Assembly: GCA_017654935.2 (NCBI GenBank)
Contig: CM065697.1
Span: 46,174,209 to 46,238,208, forward strand
From: Phymorhynchus buccinoides
Taxonomy: Eukaryota > Mollusca > Gastropoda > Neogastropoda > Raphitomidae
Direction: 5' to 3'
DNA length: 64,000 nt
Shown: positions 1 through 11,611 of the stretch, piece after piece
Layout of the letters: each line of letters starts with the position of its first letter
How positions within the stretch are numbered: position 1 is the first letter of the stretch
Program-made: the position numbers and the translations under genes
The notes under the pieces: generated by a model
What the model saw: only the letters and a program-made list of their open reading frames with translations
Database searches by the model: none
What the model was told of the DNA's origin: nothing

Positions 1-832
1 AGTATTCTTTGTTTGTGTGCGCTTCGCTCATTATTTTAGTCCCACCGGTCTGCTTAATGTCCCAACAAATATTTTGCAGTTTAAAAATATGCCGAAATCT
101 TTATGCATTCCCCACGTAATATATAAAAAAAAGCAGCTCCAAAACTTTGAACCTTTACATCTACATCACAATGTTTTAGAAATCTAATAAAAATTCATGT
201 TTCATGAACATGTATTCATTAAAATTATTTTTTTTTTAAACAGTATAATTTCCACACAGGTTTAACGCTCACATGTTATATGTCTGTCAACATCAATGTC
301 ACATTTTGTTCTAATAAATGTAAGCAATCATGCATGATGAATAGTAATATGCTACCTCACAGCGCAATGCATATTAAAACACATATTTAACGATCAATAC
401 ATTTCATAAAACGACAACAAAATTACGACCCAAAAAAGGTTTTTATCTCTGCTGCCTTCATTTTTTCTTAGCTGTATTGCCTCAAAACTGTTCAGTGCCT
501 GAAGAAAAGTGGAGGAGACAGGAAAAAAGGCATGATGACGATAAAGATGATGTGCTGCTTATTCACATTGCCTCAAAACTGCTTCGCAATTCATTGTTTA
601 AAAGAGAGAAAAACACTCAACCAGATACAGATTGAAAACGAAGAAATGATGACAATGAATATAAATGGATGCTCACAGTGCTAGTTCTCCCTCGCATCAG
701 CGTTCTTTGCCCTTCTTTACCCATGTCAAAAACCTAAAAAAAACTAACCAAAATTGACAGAAATCCTGCAAACAAATTGTGAAGAAACGAACATTGATTT
801 CAAATCATGTAGAACACTTACGTTAACTATGT
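1..832. other. AT-rich noncoding DNA
   Basis: No open frame with protein-like composition, RNA gene or clear repeat was seen. The stretch is AT-rich with short A and T runs. It is probably intergenic or intronic. Confidence 0.5.
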
Positions 833-1071
833 AGCGTTCTTCTGCGTTCCCGGGTCATAGTGGGTACGTATGTGTCCGTTTTCCAGCTTTCACTGGTGTC
901 CTCGCTGCATTCAGCCGACACATTCTGATTTCGGAGGAGCTCGAAGGAGAAAACTATACGGAAGATTTTTTTTGGAAAAAAAGGCAGGAGAATGGGCCAA
1001 AAGTCTAGAAGGTGGGCACTATTTGTACGGAAGACACCCCTTCCCCCTCGGTATCCCCATGGGGGGGGGAT
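833..1071 (+). repeat. Dispersed repeat family F1, subtype a
   Basis: This segment starts near a TTCTTCTGCGTTCCC motif and ends in a GGTATCCCCATGGGGGG block. Similar sequence lies at 49121-49439 on this strand and at 16446-16800 and 47885-48225 on the other strand. The shared parts are a middle block with CGACACATTC followed by TCGGAGGAGCTC, and a GC-rich end followed by a G homopolymer. It has no coding capacity. The class is not recognised; a SINE-like or other non-autonomous element is likely. Confidence 0.7.
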
Positions 1072-1089
1072 GTAGCTTCATCCAACATT

Positions 1090-4060
1090 TTAAAATCAAG
1101 ACTTGTTACAATTAAAAATCCATTATTAGCCAAACATGACATGGTTGTTACATTTTAATGATCAAGAGAAATGAAAAAGAGAAACTACTCAATTAACACA
1201 AAAACAACACAAAAAAGACCCCCATGCCCTAGACACCCAAATCATCGATGAACATGGAGGAAAAGCCTAGACACATGGAAAAATCTACAACTAACAGACC
1301 ATTGTCTATAAATAATAAAGCGCTACTCACCAAGCTGTAAATTATCAACCAACACATCAAGATAAAATTAGATTGATAGAAGTCACAACGCGTGAGTGAG
1401 ATCACAAGATGAAATATCAGAAGCTTCTGAAGAAGACGAACAAGGCATAGTTAGCATTAAAAAAGCAACAAATTAAATTAAAATTGTAATCAATTAAGGC
1501 AAGAGGACAAGGCAAAAAAAGACAAGGCAGTTATGTTAGTACCATCACCAAACACAAGATTTGTTATATAACAAATTGATATATTTCATGTTTTTATATT
1601 TCTGTGCCCAAATGGGGTATGAAATAAATTTCTTGCCTTCTTGCCTGAGAACAGAGAACGATCGATTTAAACAAATCAACATTTTTTTTAAAGGGACAGT
1701 GTGTTTGTGTGTGTGTGTGTGCGTGTGCGCTGTACGCATGAGTGTGTGTCACTCGATGAGTGCATAAGTGAGTGTGCGCACTATAAGAATGAATATACAG
1801 AAATAGAAAATAAAATCAAACACCGTCCATTAAAGCATTCACAACTACTTGTAAAATCAAAATTTAGCAATTAAAATATGATAAGTGAAAAGACACCAAC
1901 AATTACGTAAAAACTAATATCAGAGAATTGCTAGACACAACCTTTCATCACACTCTCTTTTTTTTTTTTAAGTCTGTAAGCAAGAGATTGTAACTAAACA
2001 TTATAATAGAAAGGTTTCTGGAGTAAGCAAAATGAAAAACAAACAAACAACCCTGAAATGTAACACAAAATGAAAAACATTCCTGCCGTGATCGTTCGGG
2101 GAAACATGTTCTCAATACAAATGATGAATTTACAGCAGATTATTTTAAACTGCTAAATTGCTCAATAAACTATATAAAATATCAATTAAATGGAAATTAC
2201 AATATCTCACAACCAGTTTTTGCTGTCAATTTGTTAGGCAGATAGTAATTTGAGCATCTTAAATCCATTGCGATTTTCAACAAAGCACACAACTATGATT
2301 GAATGCCGGTTATGACCAATATCTGAAGAAAAAAAACCATCCCAAGTTGGTATTATCACTGATATAACGTCATCTGAGATAACATTTCCACTAAACAAGT
2401 GGCAAAATTCACATTTTTGCCCAAACACAAGATAACCTAGAGACAAAAAGAGCAACATGTCTAGCTTTTTTCTGTCCTATATATCTCGCATACGGGCATA
2501 AATGTGGATATAGCAAACAATAAGTCAATATATATATATATATGGAATGATATCCATGTTCTTGCTCAGTTTAACAGGTGCTCTCAAACGCGTAAGTGCA
2601 GTTTTAGGCAAGCATAGGCTTGGAATAGTGAAGAAACGTTTGTTCAAATTCTCGTACTGATATAGGTATTTAAAATTTAGATGTTCCTTCTGAAATGTCA
2701 CAACCCTCCACATCTCAAGTATACAATGAACAAAACGTAAACAAATAAGACAAAAACCAAAGTAGGAAAAAACATATAAAGTGTTGTTTGTTGATGGAAA
2801 TTATGAGCTTCGGAAACATAAAATTTTCGACACATCTGCCAAGGTTTCATAACAATCCATCTACGTTAAGATACAACAAACGTACTGATATACAGCGATT
2901 AAAATTTTACTTGACACGAAGCGAACGCACTAACAATGTGCCACTCTACACTACGGATCACTACATATGAATATAAAGCTATGTAATATGATATGACAAC
3001 GATGCAGATAACCACAAGCAAACCAATAGATAGTGAACACACTGTGCAGTCTCAGCCAGCTCTAGTGATCAAATAGTGTGTGATGAACAGCAAACGCATA
3101 ATATTCAAATCTTGCATCAGACAATTTTAAATTTAAAAAAAAAAAAAAATGCTTGGGATAAACAAAACAAAAGGGTACCGGTATCTTGCATGTCATCTCT
3201 CATCTGGGTTTTTCTTTTTTCATTTTTATCATACTTGTCTCACCTATGCTTTCAAATGTCTGTGAAAAAACACCTAGTATGTAAATTGCTGTGAATGTGA
3301 TAATCCATCCCTTTAATTTGAACAATTAAACGATTCCGTCTGTCTTTTTCTCTCATTATTTTTTTTATTGCATAATTCGTTTATTGATTTCTTTTCATCA
3401 TAAATGATAATTTATTATGTCTACCTGTCTTTTTATCTATTGATTTATTAGAAAGAAAAGATCTATCATCAAGTAATCTCCATGATTCATTACAAAGAAA
3501 AGATCTATCAGAATTAATCTCCTTCCATCTGATCCAACAAGGGGAATTCGTGCTCTGCCCTGCCAGGTTCAGCCCTAAATTAGTCGAACAATAAACAACA
3601 ATCCTAATGGCTTTGAAAGTCTGATAACCTTGAGAAATTGGAAAGAAAATGGATTAAGTAGAGAAGCAGAAAAAAACAGTTGTCAGCCACATATTTTGAT
3701 TACAGGTACCCTGTATCTATTTCAAAATGTTTATGGACAAAATAAAATACAAATGTCCAACATCTTCAAAATTTAAAAAAAAGAAATAATGAGGTATGGT
3801 GAGGACAAGATAATATGATTAACCAAAAACAAAATCCTCTTCCATTTAAAAGATACACAACTCCTAAAGGCAGCCTGCGATAACAATCCGCCTAGCTCTG
3901 CACATTTGTTTTGGTCACAAGGCACTCTAAGGACAAACTAAAAAAACTTCCTGAAAACGCTCAACAACTTGACACTTTAGCGCTTCACGTCCATCAAGGA
4001 GAAGTCGTAACTGTAACTTAACGATATCATTCTAAGCAGGTTTGGGCTGCCACTACTAAT
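1090..4060. other. AT-rich noncoding stretch without recognised gene
   Basis: About 3 kb with no supported exon or named repeat. It holds a (TG)n-rich tract near 1700-1750, a short (TA)n run near 2529-2543, and a local direct duplication near 3455-3530 in which AAGAAAAGATCTATCA occurs twice. The short open frames here are low-complexity and lack protein-like composition. Confidence 0.5.
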
Positions 4061-4065
4061 ATTTA

Positions 4066-4229
4066 TTCCTGCTTAGTTTTGTTCTGACTCAGAATCAATG
4101 AAAAGGAAAAAAATAATAAATAAATACTTGAGAAATTTCCGGCCAGCTTAAAATGGCCAAAAATTTCCCAAATGTTTTTTTCATTTTTTCTTTTAATTGA
4201 CTCTGAGTCAGAACAAAACTAAGCAGGAA
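4066..4229. mobile_element. Foldback MITE with long terminal inverted repeats
   Basis: The left end TTCCTGCTTAGTTTTGTTCT is answered by its reverse complement at the right end (about 4202-4229). The arms cover roughly 30 bp with one or two mismatches, and imperfect pairing continues inward through A-rich and T-rich stretches. The 164 bp span has no coding potential. No target-site duplication was evident, so the superfamily is unassigned. Confidence 0.75.
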
Positions 4230-4259
4230 CACACCACCAGAGTTTTCGCTCAAATACTA

Positions 4260-4700
4260 TTCCTGTCACTCTAATCTTACACATGAATCCTTTACTTTGT
4301 GACTTTTTTTATCAATTCTACCAGCATCTCTTGCATTAAATCACTGGCGAGTCGAGTTTGATGCCTGGGCCAATCATTGAAGAGGAGGTAGGCGGCGAAG
4401 CGATGAGACGAACTGTGAGAGACGAATGCTAACACGGTTCACTGGTGATGGCGATGGTGATTTTTACGTCCAATTAGTCGTTGACTCTTATGGACGGTTA
4501 TGGACAATGTCACTGTTGATGACGAGGCTATGTTTTATGACCTCTCAGCCGAAGCCATATGGGAAATCTGGTGATCAGCTTGTGGCTTTTTTTTTTCATA
4601 GGAGATCCATGGATGTTAGGTCCGAACCAAATGGTGAGATGAAGCAGAACGACAGAAGAAAAACCTGCACACATACATACGTAATATGTATGCAAATGTG
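4260..4700. other. Noncoding stretch with an F2 repeat motif
   Basis: No exon is supported. Positions 4531-4563 contain ATGACCTCTCAGCCGAAGCC followed by ATATGGGA, a close match to the core of repeat family F2 at 32800, 34440 and 50909. Confidence 0.4.
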
Positions 4701-4703
4701 CTT

Positions 4704-4756
<53 letters not shown>

Positions 4757-4945
4757 CGCATGTGTTGTGTTCACACTTACACACACACATGCAAACACAC
4801 ACTTGGATGCACACACACATACACGCATCCACACACACACACACACACACACCACCACCACCACCACCACCACCACCTCTGACACACACACACACCACCA
4901 CTACCACCACCACCACCACCACCACCTCTGACACACACACACACA
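4704..4945. repeat. Compound (CA)n and (CAC)n microsatellite
   Basis: Long CA runs near 4704-4755 pass into shorter interrupted CA blocks. Two CAC-rich blocks follow, near 4850-4877 and 4892-4927. Every long open frame across the tract encodes only His-Thr, Cys-Val or Pro/Thr runs and is an artefact of the repeat. Confidence 0.95.
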
Positions 4946-5096
4946 ACAAACCCCGACACAGAGTCATAAAATATGCTAAGGAAACTTGATTAACAAACCA
5001 ACAAGGCTTGTTTGCTTTCATGTCAAACTGATTTTTACACATACATATTTCACGTCATTTCAACTTAAATTGAAGGCTTGAAAACTTAACTTACTA

Positions 5097-5281
5097 CAGT
5101 GGAACCTTCTTTGTAAGTTTTAAAATTACCTCCCTTATAAGACCCCTCTCTTATAAGACCTCATTTTGGATGATTTTTGAAGGTCTTATAAGGGAGGTAA
5201 TTTTAATACTTACAAAGAAGGTCAATGTCTCAGAGAAGTAGGTCTTATGTGGGAGGGAGTCTTATAAGGGGGGTTCCACTG
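5097..5281. mobile_element. TA-target MITE with CAGTGGAACC ends
   Basis: The element starts CAGTGGAACC and ends GGTTCCACTG, flanked on both sides by TA (5095-5096 and 5282-5283). Internal blocks rich in CTTATAAG form a second inverted repeat, including ACCTCCCTTATAAGACC against GGTCTTATAAGGGAGGT. TA duplication and short TIRs are typical of Tc1/mariner-like non-autonomous elements. The CTTATAAG boxes resemble those of the larger element at 29488-31569. Confidence 0.8.
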
Positions 5282-5455
5282 TACATGCATCACAACTCAG
5301 AAAATATGAGCCATTCCAAAAAAAAATTTCAATACTATTTCCGGCTAATTTCCTTTTTTCTCTTTAAGTCCTATGATCAATGTGTTGATTACTCTGGCTC
5401 CTGCATTAAAAACAAGTAACTGTAAAACAAACAAACAAACACAGGGTGTAGACAG

Positions 5456-5810
5456 TAGGGCGGCAGAGGTAACGCGTGCGTAATAAACCCAAGTTCAAAC
5501 CTGGGTACAGGGGATTTTTCCTCTCACTCTGCACTAGGCCTTATGGTCTGAACGTGGAGTCTTTCGGATGAGACGATAAACCAAGGTCCCGTGTGCCCAT
5601 GCACTTAGCACACGTTAAACCCAGTGGCAAGGAAAGAGTTGTCATTTGGTCAAAATTTACCATCACCACCCTTTCCTTCCTCATCAGTCACATGCCCCCC
5701 CCCAAAAAAAAAAGGGTAGCGCGCCTCTGGCTGCGACGCGCTCTCCAGGTGGGAGTGCTCTCAACCCGAATTTCACAGAGACGCCTCTGTGACTACAAAG
5801 TACCAAATAC
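5456..5810 (+). mobile_element. tRNA-derived SINE
   Basis: The 5' part looks like a degenerate tRNA promoter: a GGCGGCAGAGGTAACGCG stretch, then a B-box-like GTTCAAACCTGG near 5493-5505. The body carries TCGGATGAGACGATAAACC then GGTCCCGTGTGCCC, which resembles the deeply conserved SINE tail domain called Nin-DC; that name is from memory and should be checked. The 3' part (about 5715-5800) matches the reverse complement of 15650-15725. It would be transcribed by RNA polymerase III and mobilised by a partner LINE. Confidence 0.75.
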
Positions 5811-5903
5811 CCGCCTGAAAACAAAAGACTATGACACAAAATACACAAGTCTTCACTGTCCATGCTCTTCTTTACTGTTAAAAAAAAATGCAACAAAATC
5901 ACC

Positions 5904-6425
5904 AAGCATTAGACTACTCTCAGTACTGTCCTACCTTTCAGTAATGCATACTTGTACTGGACGGAGAGACTGCATCAACAAGCATTAGACTACTCTCAGT
6001 ACTGTCCTACCTTTCAGTAATGCATACTTGTACTGGACGGAGAGACTGCATCAACAAGCATTAGACTACTCACTCAGTACTGTCTCACCTTTCAGTAATG
6101 CATACTTGTACTGGACGGAGAGACTGCATCAACAAGCATTAGACTACTCACTCAGTACTGTCCTACCTTTCAGTAATGCATACTTGTACTGGACGGAGAG
6201 ACTGCATCACCAAGCATTAGACTACTCACTCAGTACTGTCTCACCTTTCAGTAATGCATACTTGTACTGGACAGAGAGACTGCATCAACAAGCATTAGAC
6301 TACTCACTCAGTACTGTCCTACCTTTCAGTAATGCATACTTGTACTGGACGGAGAGACAGCGTCACCAAGCATTAGACTACTCACTCAGTACTGTCTTAC
6401 CTTTCAGTAATGCATACTTGTACTG
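5904..6425 (+). repeat. 78-bp minisatellite array, left part
   Basis: About 6.7 tandem units of TACTGGACGGAGAGAC-type sequence; the first two units are 74 bp and the rest 78 bp. Because 78 is a multiple of three, one plus-strand frame stays open as a 26-residue repeat (YWTER through NAYL). Units alternate between TCCTACC and TCTCACC variants, suggesting a dimeric higher-order pattern. The array is cut at 6425 by an insertion and resumes at 8211. There is no sign of splicing, start context or homology for a protein. Confidence 0.9.
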
Positions 6426-8210
6426 TGTGACGAGGTAATGGGTTAAAAGGCTAAGTCCCTAGGGAAGACTTTAGAAAATTTGCCTTTAGCCCACTTCCCT
6501 AGGGTATGGGAGATGAGCAACTTTCCCGGCCCCTTTTCATCTAATAAATTTATATTTGTGCCCGGGTTCTGGCTCGTATGGTTGTAAGAAATACAAGTGG
6601 TTGAATTGCTCTAAATGGCGGACAGAGAGAAGTAGGGTTTTACATGAAATTACAAGACTCCCACTCTCATCAGTCTGACCAAATGGTTCAGGATTATTTG
6701 ACACTTGTATTTTATTTACTCCCAAAATCTGCATAAGACTATGCAACAATAATAATAAAGCAGCTCAATGGCGCTAAAACAAAATATGGATAAAAAAACA
6801 ATGAAATCCGAAAGGATTCACAAGACTTTTGTCTTTCTATAAGGTTCGCCCCATGCCGGAAGGGTTACTAATTATCTTCAGTGTCCGTAGGAAAGTTCCA
6901 GTGATTGGCGCAGTTTTATAAACTTAGCTCTTGGCAAGTTCCTCCGTAATGATCGGCGAGTGCTGGGGTGGCTGGGCTGGCTCATCAGGTGAGAGTAGCT
7001 CCTAGTCGTTCTGGTTACGGCTTCGCGGGATGGCACGGTTCAAGCGTGGTCTCCTCGCGGATTCTGGGTGCGGGGCGTCTTTCCCGTCTTGGTGCTTGGT
7101 GGAGTCCGGGATGATCGTCCGGCCCACGATGCCCTGCTGATAATCACAGGAGAAGGTGGATGTAGATCTCTATGGCTTAGAGACAAGGGGCTTCAGTCGG
7201 CAGGGCATTAGTGAATCCCAACCGGCTAGAAGGCTTCCCTTGTACAATAGCACTAGTTAATAAATAAACTGAATTTCAGTTAACAAACTGAGATCAGTAA
7301 AACATAAAAGGTGATCAAGACATCATCACTCTCCATCCAACACCTGGAAAGGAATGGTATCATAAAGTGCAAGATTGCGGCCCATAGGTTTCCTACTAAA
7401 AATAGACAAAAGGGTTAGTAGGCATAAACTCCGGTTCTGGTACCAAAAGTGTTCAAGTCAAAAACACACACACACAAATAATCAGTGCACATAAATAGAA
7501 TAGAATGTTTACCACTTCTTTTCTATAACATATCTATCTACTCCTTATTCATCATTGAACATAGGATCTAGATCAAAACTAGGGTCAAACAAACAACCAG
7601 TCTCAATCACCAGTCATCAATAAGACTTACTAGGTGGGCTATTCTGGCTGGGAGAGGTGTTGCTCTAGTCAGTTTCAGCGTCTTGTGTGAAAAACTTTTT
7701 CTCACTACGCCAATTATAGCCTTCACTTTCAAACAATGAAAGCCTGTCATTGGTTTATAGCAGTCGACACGTCACAAGATGATGTTCAAAATGTACAGAA
7801 CAATCACGCGCCTATTACATCCTTATCACGTGCCGACATTCAAATCCTTCTCGTGCTCGGAAAGGCAAAACCGTCTTCAAAGGGAATTGACCGTGGTTGT
7901 CACTTTCTCATGATTGGAAAGGACGAGGTGTCTTACAAAGGGAGCCGACTGTTGATATCACTATCTCGTGATGAGACGGTAGATAAGGGGGGGGGGGGGG
8001 GGTGAAGGGAGATAACCTCTGTAGGGGTTACATGCCGACCGGGAACAAAGAGACAACTCCCTTACTCGGCGTTCTCTTTGAAGCGGCCGGGCAATTAACG
8101 TGGCGGCTGGTCGAGACATGAAAAAGAGAGGGGGGGAGGGGAGGGGGGGGGGGGGGGGGGGGGTAGATAAGAAATAAAGAAAGCGGGTCGCACGGGACAC
8201 TTACGTCACA
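6426..8210. mobile_element. LTR-like insertion (probable solo LTR) inside the minisatellite
   Basis: The 1785 bp segment starts TGTGACGAGG and ends TTACGTCACA. It therefore has TG...CA termini within a 7-bp inverted repeat (TGTGACG/CGTCACA). The 5-bp target TACTG is present on both sides (6421-6425 and 8211-8215) and belongs to the interrupted minisatellite unit, so the join is exact. There is no coding capacity. It contains poly-G tracts near 7988-8002 and 8130-8163. TG...CA ends with a 5-bp duplication fit a solo LTR; a non-autonomous DNA transposon is the alternative. Confidence 0.8.
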
Positions 8211-9182
8211 TACTGGACGGGGAGACAGCGTCACCAAGCATTAGACTACTCACTCAGTACTGTCTTACCTTTCAGTAATGCATACTTGTACTGGACGGAG
8301 AGACTGCATCAACAAGCATTAGACTACTCACTCAGTACTGTCCTACCTTTCAGTAATGCATACTTGTACTGGACGGAGAGACTGCATCAACAAGCATTAG
8401 ACTACTCACTCAGTACTGTCTCACCTTTCAGTAATGCATACTTGTACTGGACGGAGAGACTGCATCAACAAGCATTAGACTACTCACTCAGTACTGTCCT
8501 ACCTTTCAGTAATGCATACTTGTACTGGACGGAGAGACTGCATCAACAAGCATTAGACTACTCACTCAGTACTGTCTCACCTTTCAGTAATGCATACTTG
8601 TACTGGACGGAGAGACAGCGTCAACAAGCATTAGACTACTCACTCAGTACTGTCTTACCTTTCAGTAATGCATACTTGTACTGGACGGAGAGACAGCGTC
8701 ACCAAGCATTAGACTACTCACTCAGTACTGTCTCACCTTTCAGTAATGCACACTTGTACTGGACGGAGAGACAGCGTCACCAAGCATTAGACTACTCACT
8801 CAGTACTGTCTTACCTTTCAGTAATGCATACTTGTACTGGACGGAGAGACTGCATCACCAAGCATTAGACTACTCACTCAGTACTGTCCTACCTTTCAGT
8901 AATGCATACTTGCACTGGACGGAGAGACAGCGTCAACAAAATCACCAAGCATTAGACTACTCACTCAGTACTGTCTTACCTTTCAGTAATGCATACTTGT
9001 ACTGGACGGAGAGACAGCGTCAACAAGCATTAGACTACTCACTAAGTACTGTCTCACCTTTCAGTAATGCATACTTGTACTGGACGGAGAGACAGCGTCA
9101 ACAAGCATTAGACTACTCACTAAGTACTGTCTCACCTTTCAGTAATGCATACTTGTACTGGACGGAGAGACAGCGTCAACAA
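8211..9182 (+). repeat. 78-bp minisatellite array, right part
   Basis: About 12.4 further 78-bp units continue the array after the insertion. Unit variants differ at CTGCATCAAC/CAGCGTCAAC/CAGCGTCACC and at TCC/TCT/TTACC positions. One unit near 8929-8950 has a 12-bp extension. The frame stays open for over 300 codons purely because the unit length is a multiple of three. Confidence 0.9.
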
Positions 9183-9810
9183 AGACTGCAGCCTCACTCC
9201 TTTGACTTGAGACCTGAAATAAAAGCCCCAAAAAAGTATATGCATTTAGTGATTTACAGCGCTTTATTTCATGTGAGCAAAAAAGTGGCTTGAGAAAAAC
9301 GTTCAAGGCCAAACAAAAAAAAAAGTCTGTTTCCGGTAACCCGACTGAGCCGAGTTTTTGCTGCTGACCCTAATTTGTTTTGGTGACGAGCTTAAAAAAA
9401 AGAAAAAAAAGAAGCAATTTGAGCAGACGATGCAAGGGAAACAACCATTGCACTCTCACTCAGCGTAGTCAAGCCTGAAGGACCGTTACTTGCGCAGACT
9501 TTCGTGATCAACATCCGCCAACACAATGGCGGGCGCAAGGCATGCGATTGCCATTTCTATGTCTAAATGCGATCATGCGGATGCAGTGAAATCAATTGGT
9601 ACATTTCCATCAGCGTACTTATGTGAAAAACAGTCAAGTGGCAAAGATAATCTGTTGATTGATACTCACATTCACATGTTTCAGCAAATACGGCAAAAAT
9701 CTTGCACCGCGAAGAAAAGAAAAAAAAGAAAAAAAATTTTGAAAGCCATGTTCTCGGAAGCAGACATATTTTTTTATTTGGCCTAAACAGTGCTCATGCA
9801 ATGCCAATAA
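9183..9810. other. Noncoding stretch, no feature recognised
   Basis: Contains a moderately GC-rich patch near 9420-9560 with an ATGGCGGGCGCAAGG start-like context at 9526. The frame it opens (to 9786) ends in Lys-rich low complexity and matches no family I recognise. No convincing splice donor was seen, so it is not called as an exon. Confidence 0.4.
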
Positions 9811-9814
9811 CAAA

Positions 9815-10030
9815 CACAAAGAAATTAAACACACATATACATAAATACACACACACACATATACACAAATGCACACATACACAAAATTAAACACACACAC
9901 ACACATGTTACACATACATGCCTGCTCAAATATACACAAGCAAACATACATCTTACAATTAGTGAATTACATACACATATTAATACGCACACACTGAAAC
10001 ATGTGTACTCTCTCTCTCTCTCTCTCTCTG
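9815..10030. repeat. CA-rich microsatellite cluster and (CT)n
   Basis: Interrupted ACACAC/ATACAC blocks (9830-9990) are followed by a (CT)n run at about 10008-10029. Confidence 0.9.
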
Positions 10031-10230
10031 ATACTAGTGATAGATGATTTTGATTTAAATGTTATTTTGACTCATTGTGCTCCCCACCATTATGGGCAGA
10101 AAGGCTATTCAGCAAAATTTTCGACTTCGATTCTCTTTCCTTCTGTCTCACAGTCACACACATGCATACTGACAATGCACACACCATCATCATCACCACC
10201 AACCCAACCACACCACCCCCACCCCCTCAC

Positions 10231-10431
10231 CTTGACCGGCATACACCACGGCCACAGCAATCAAGGACAGAATGAAGACGAGGACCAGGACGAAAATCCA
10301 CGTCCTGCTGCTCTCCATGTCCACAGTGGGTGGGGGTGGAGGGGGGTAGTCGTCTTCATCATCTTGAGGAGCATCCACCTTGTCCTTACTACTGTGCGTT
10401 TGAGAGCGAAGCACCGTGTACTTGGTCTGAC
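10231..10431 (-). CDS. Exon 2 of an unrecognised single-pass membrane protein
   Basis: On the minus strand this 201-bp segment is bounded by a CCCACAG acceptor (AG at 10433-10432) and an AAG|GTGAGG donor (GT at 10230-10229). Both flanking introns would be phase 1. It encodes a polar stretch, an acidic-proline block (PQDDEDDYPPPPPP) and a hydrophobic helix of about 22 residues (TWIFVLVLVFILSLIAVAVV) just before the donor. Joined in frame to the exon at 12822-12963, it gives a cytoplasmic tail of about 90 residues followed by one membrane anchor, the topology of a type II membrane protein. Any lumenal or extracellular domain would lie in later exons below 10231; none was recognised, and they may be outside the window. 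The family is unknown. Confidence 0.7.
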
Positions 10432-10492
10432 CTGTGGGCACAGAGTAGCAGATTTTAGTGGGAAAGTTTAGAAACAATGGAGAACAGGATTC

Positions 10493-10786
10493 TTAACCCT
10501 TTCACCGCCAATGTTGCATTTATGCACCACAATGGTTTAACCCTTTCACCGCCAATGTCGCATTTTAGCACCACAATGGTTTAACACCCATGTCACTAAA
10601 AGGCATAAAAACAAAGCCTGTTATCCAAAGACCATATTTTCTTAATTTGGGGAAGTAAGAATATGCCTAATATTATACATGTCACAGAGGAATTCACAAT
10701 ATTTCAGAAATATTTTTTCTCTACCCGGATAAGTTTACATTAATGGCATTTTTGGGCTGAAAAATGGCTGGCGGCGAAGGGGTTAA
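10493..10786. mobile_element. TTAA-type MITE with CCCTTT ends
   Basis: The left end reads TTAACCCTTTCACCGCCA, and a partial repeat of this end sits at 10537. The right end reads GGCGGCGAAGGGGTTAA. TTAA target with CCCTTT termini is the hallmark of piggyBac-type elements, so this is probably a non-autonomous member. There is no coding capacity. Confidence 0.65.
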
Positions 10787-10984
10787 CAACCATGTCACTA
10801 AAAGGGATCAAACCACGGCCTGTTAAAGTGTTATCCAAAGACCCTATTTTCTTTACTTTCGGAGGTAAGGATGGGCTTAATGTTAAATATGTCACAGAGG
10901 AATTCCCAATATTGCAGATTTTTTTTCCCTTCTCAGTTAAGTTTAATGGTATTGGCTGAAAAATTGCTGGCGGCGAAAGAGTCA
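10787..10984. mobile_element. Second, decayed copy of the TTAA-type MITE body
   Basis: Repeats the body of the preceding element (AACAACCATGTCACTAAAAG, a TTATCCAAAGACC block, CACAGAGGAATTC) and ends GGCGGCGAAAGAGTCAA, a decayed form of the GAAGGGGTTAA terminus. It sits head-to-tail with its neighbour, sharing the middle TTAA. Confidence 0.6.
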
Positions 10985-10989
10985 ACAAT

Positions 10990-11610
10990 GGTGTCTGTCA
11001 CCAAGTATGGCAACATGACCTCTGCTGCAATAATTATCTGATGGGACGCATTCTTTGTCTTTTTTTTTTTCCGATTAAAATGTGTATGCACGTTTGACTT
11101 GAATGTGGATTATTATAATGCGCTGTGCCAAATGAGAGGAAACCATGTTCAGTTAGTCTCTATTGATATGAGTTATTATGACTTTGGCCTTATCTTCTTC
11201 AGGCGCCATAGGCTTTGGTTTGTTCTCAAACGGTCCAAGATTACGGAAAGAATGCCATAGTCTACATTTGAACCTTTTTGGGAACAAACTGAGCTTGTGG
11301 TGCTTGATGGTGATATTGCCATGAATTTTACCAAAAATAGGAATTTAAATGTGAGCAACCATTCTCTCAGTCACACACACACGCACTTAGTAAATACACA
11401 TTCAGCTTACATACAGATCTATGGCTTGTACCCACGTGTCGTCATATCCGGCCACAAGGAGCGTGGCATAGTATGGCAGACCGCCATCTTATTCAGTAAC
11501 TTTGTTTGAAAAATGCCAGATCGATGCTGTTTACACACAAATCTGACTAAGATGGCGACACTTATGTTGGAAGGGTCGGGATGCGCATGCAGGTGGGGGG
11601 GAGCCATACA
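10990..11610. other. Intronic stretch, no feature recognised
   Basis: Lies between the two predicted coding exons of the membrane-protein gene. Only a short CA run near 11372-11384 and generic noncoding sequence were seen. Confidence 0.45.
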
Positions 11611-11611
11611 T

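Noticed and set aside
4426..5042. Several long open frames on both strands
   Set aside because: They run through (CA)n and (CAC)n and encode only His-Thr, Cys-Val or Pro-Thr runs.
8286..9293. 335-codon open frame with 26-residue repeats as a protein-coding gene
   Set aside because: The frame is open because the minisatellite unit is 78 bp, a multiple of three. No signal, splice site or family resemblance supports translation. Kept as a repeat.
9526..9786. Plus-strand frame with a good-looking ATGGCGGGC start
   Set aside because: No donor site, no recognisable domain, and the end is Lys-rich low complexity. It could be a first exon but there is not enough evidence.
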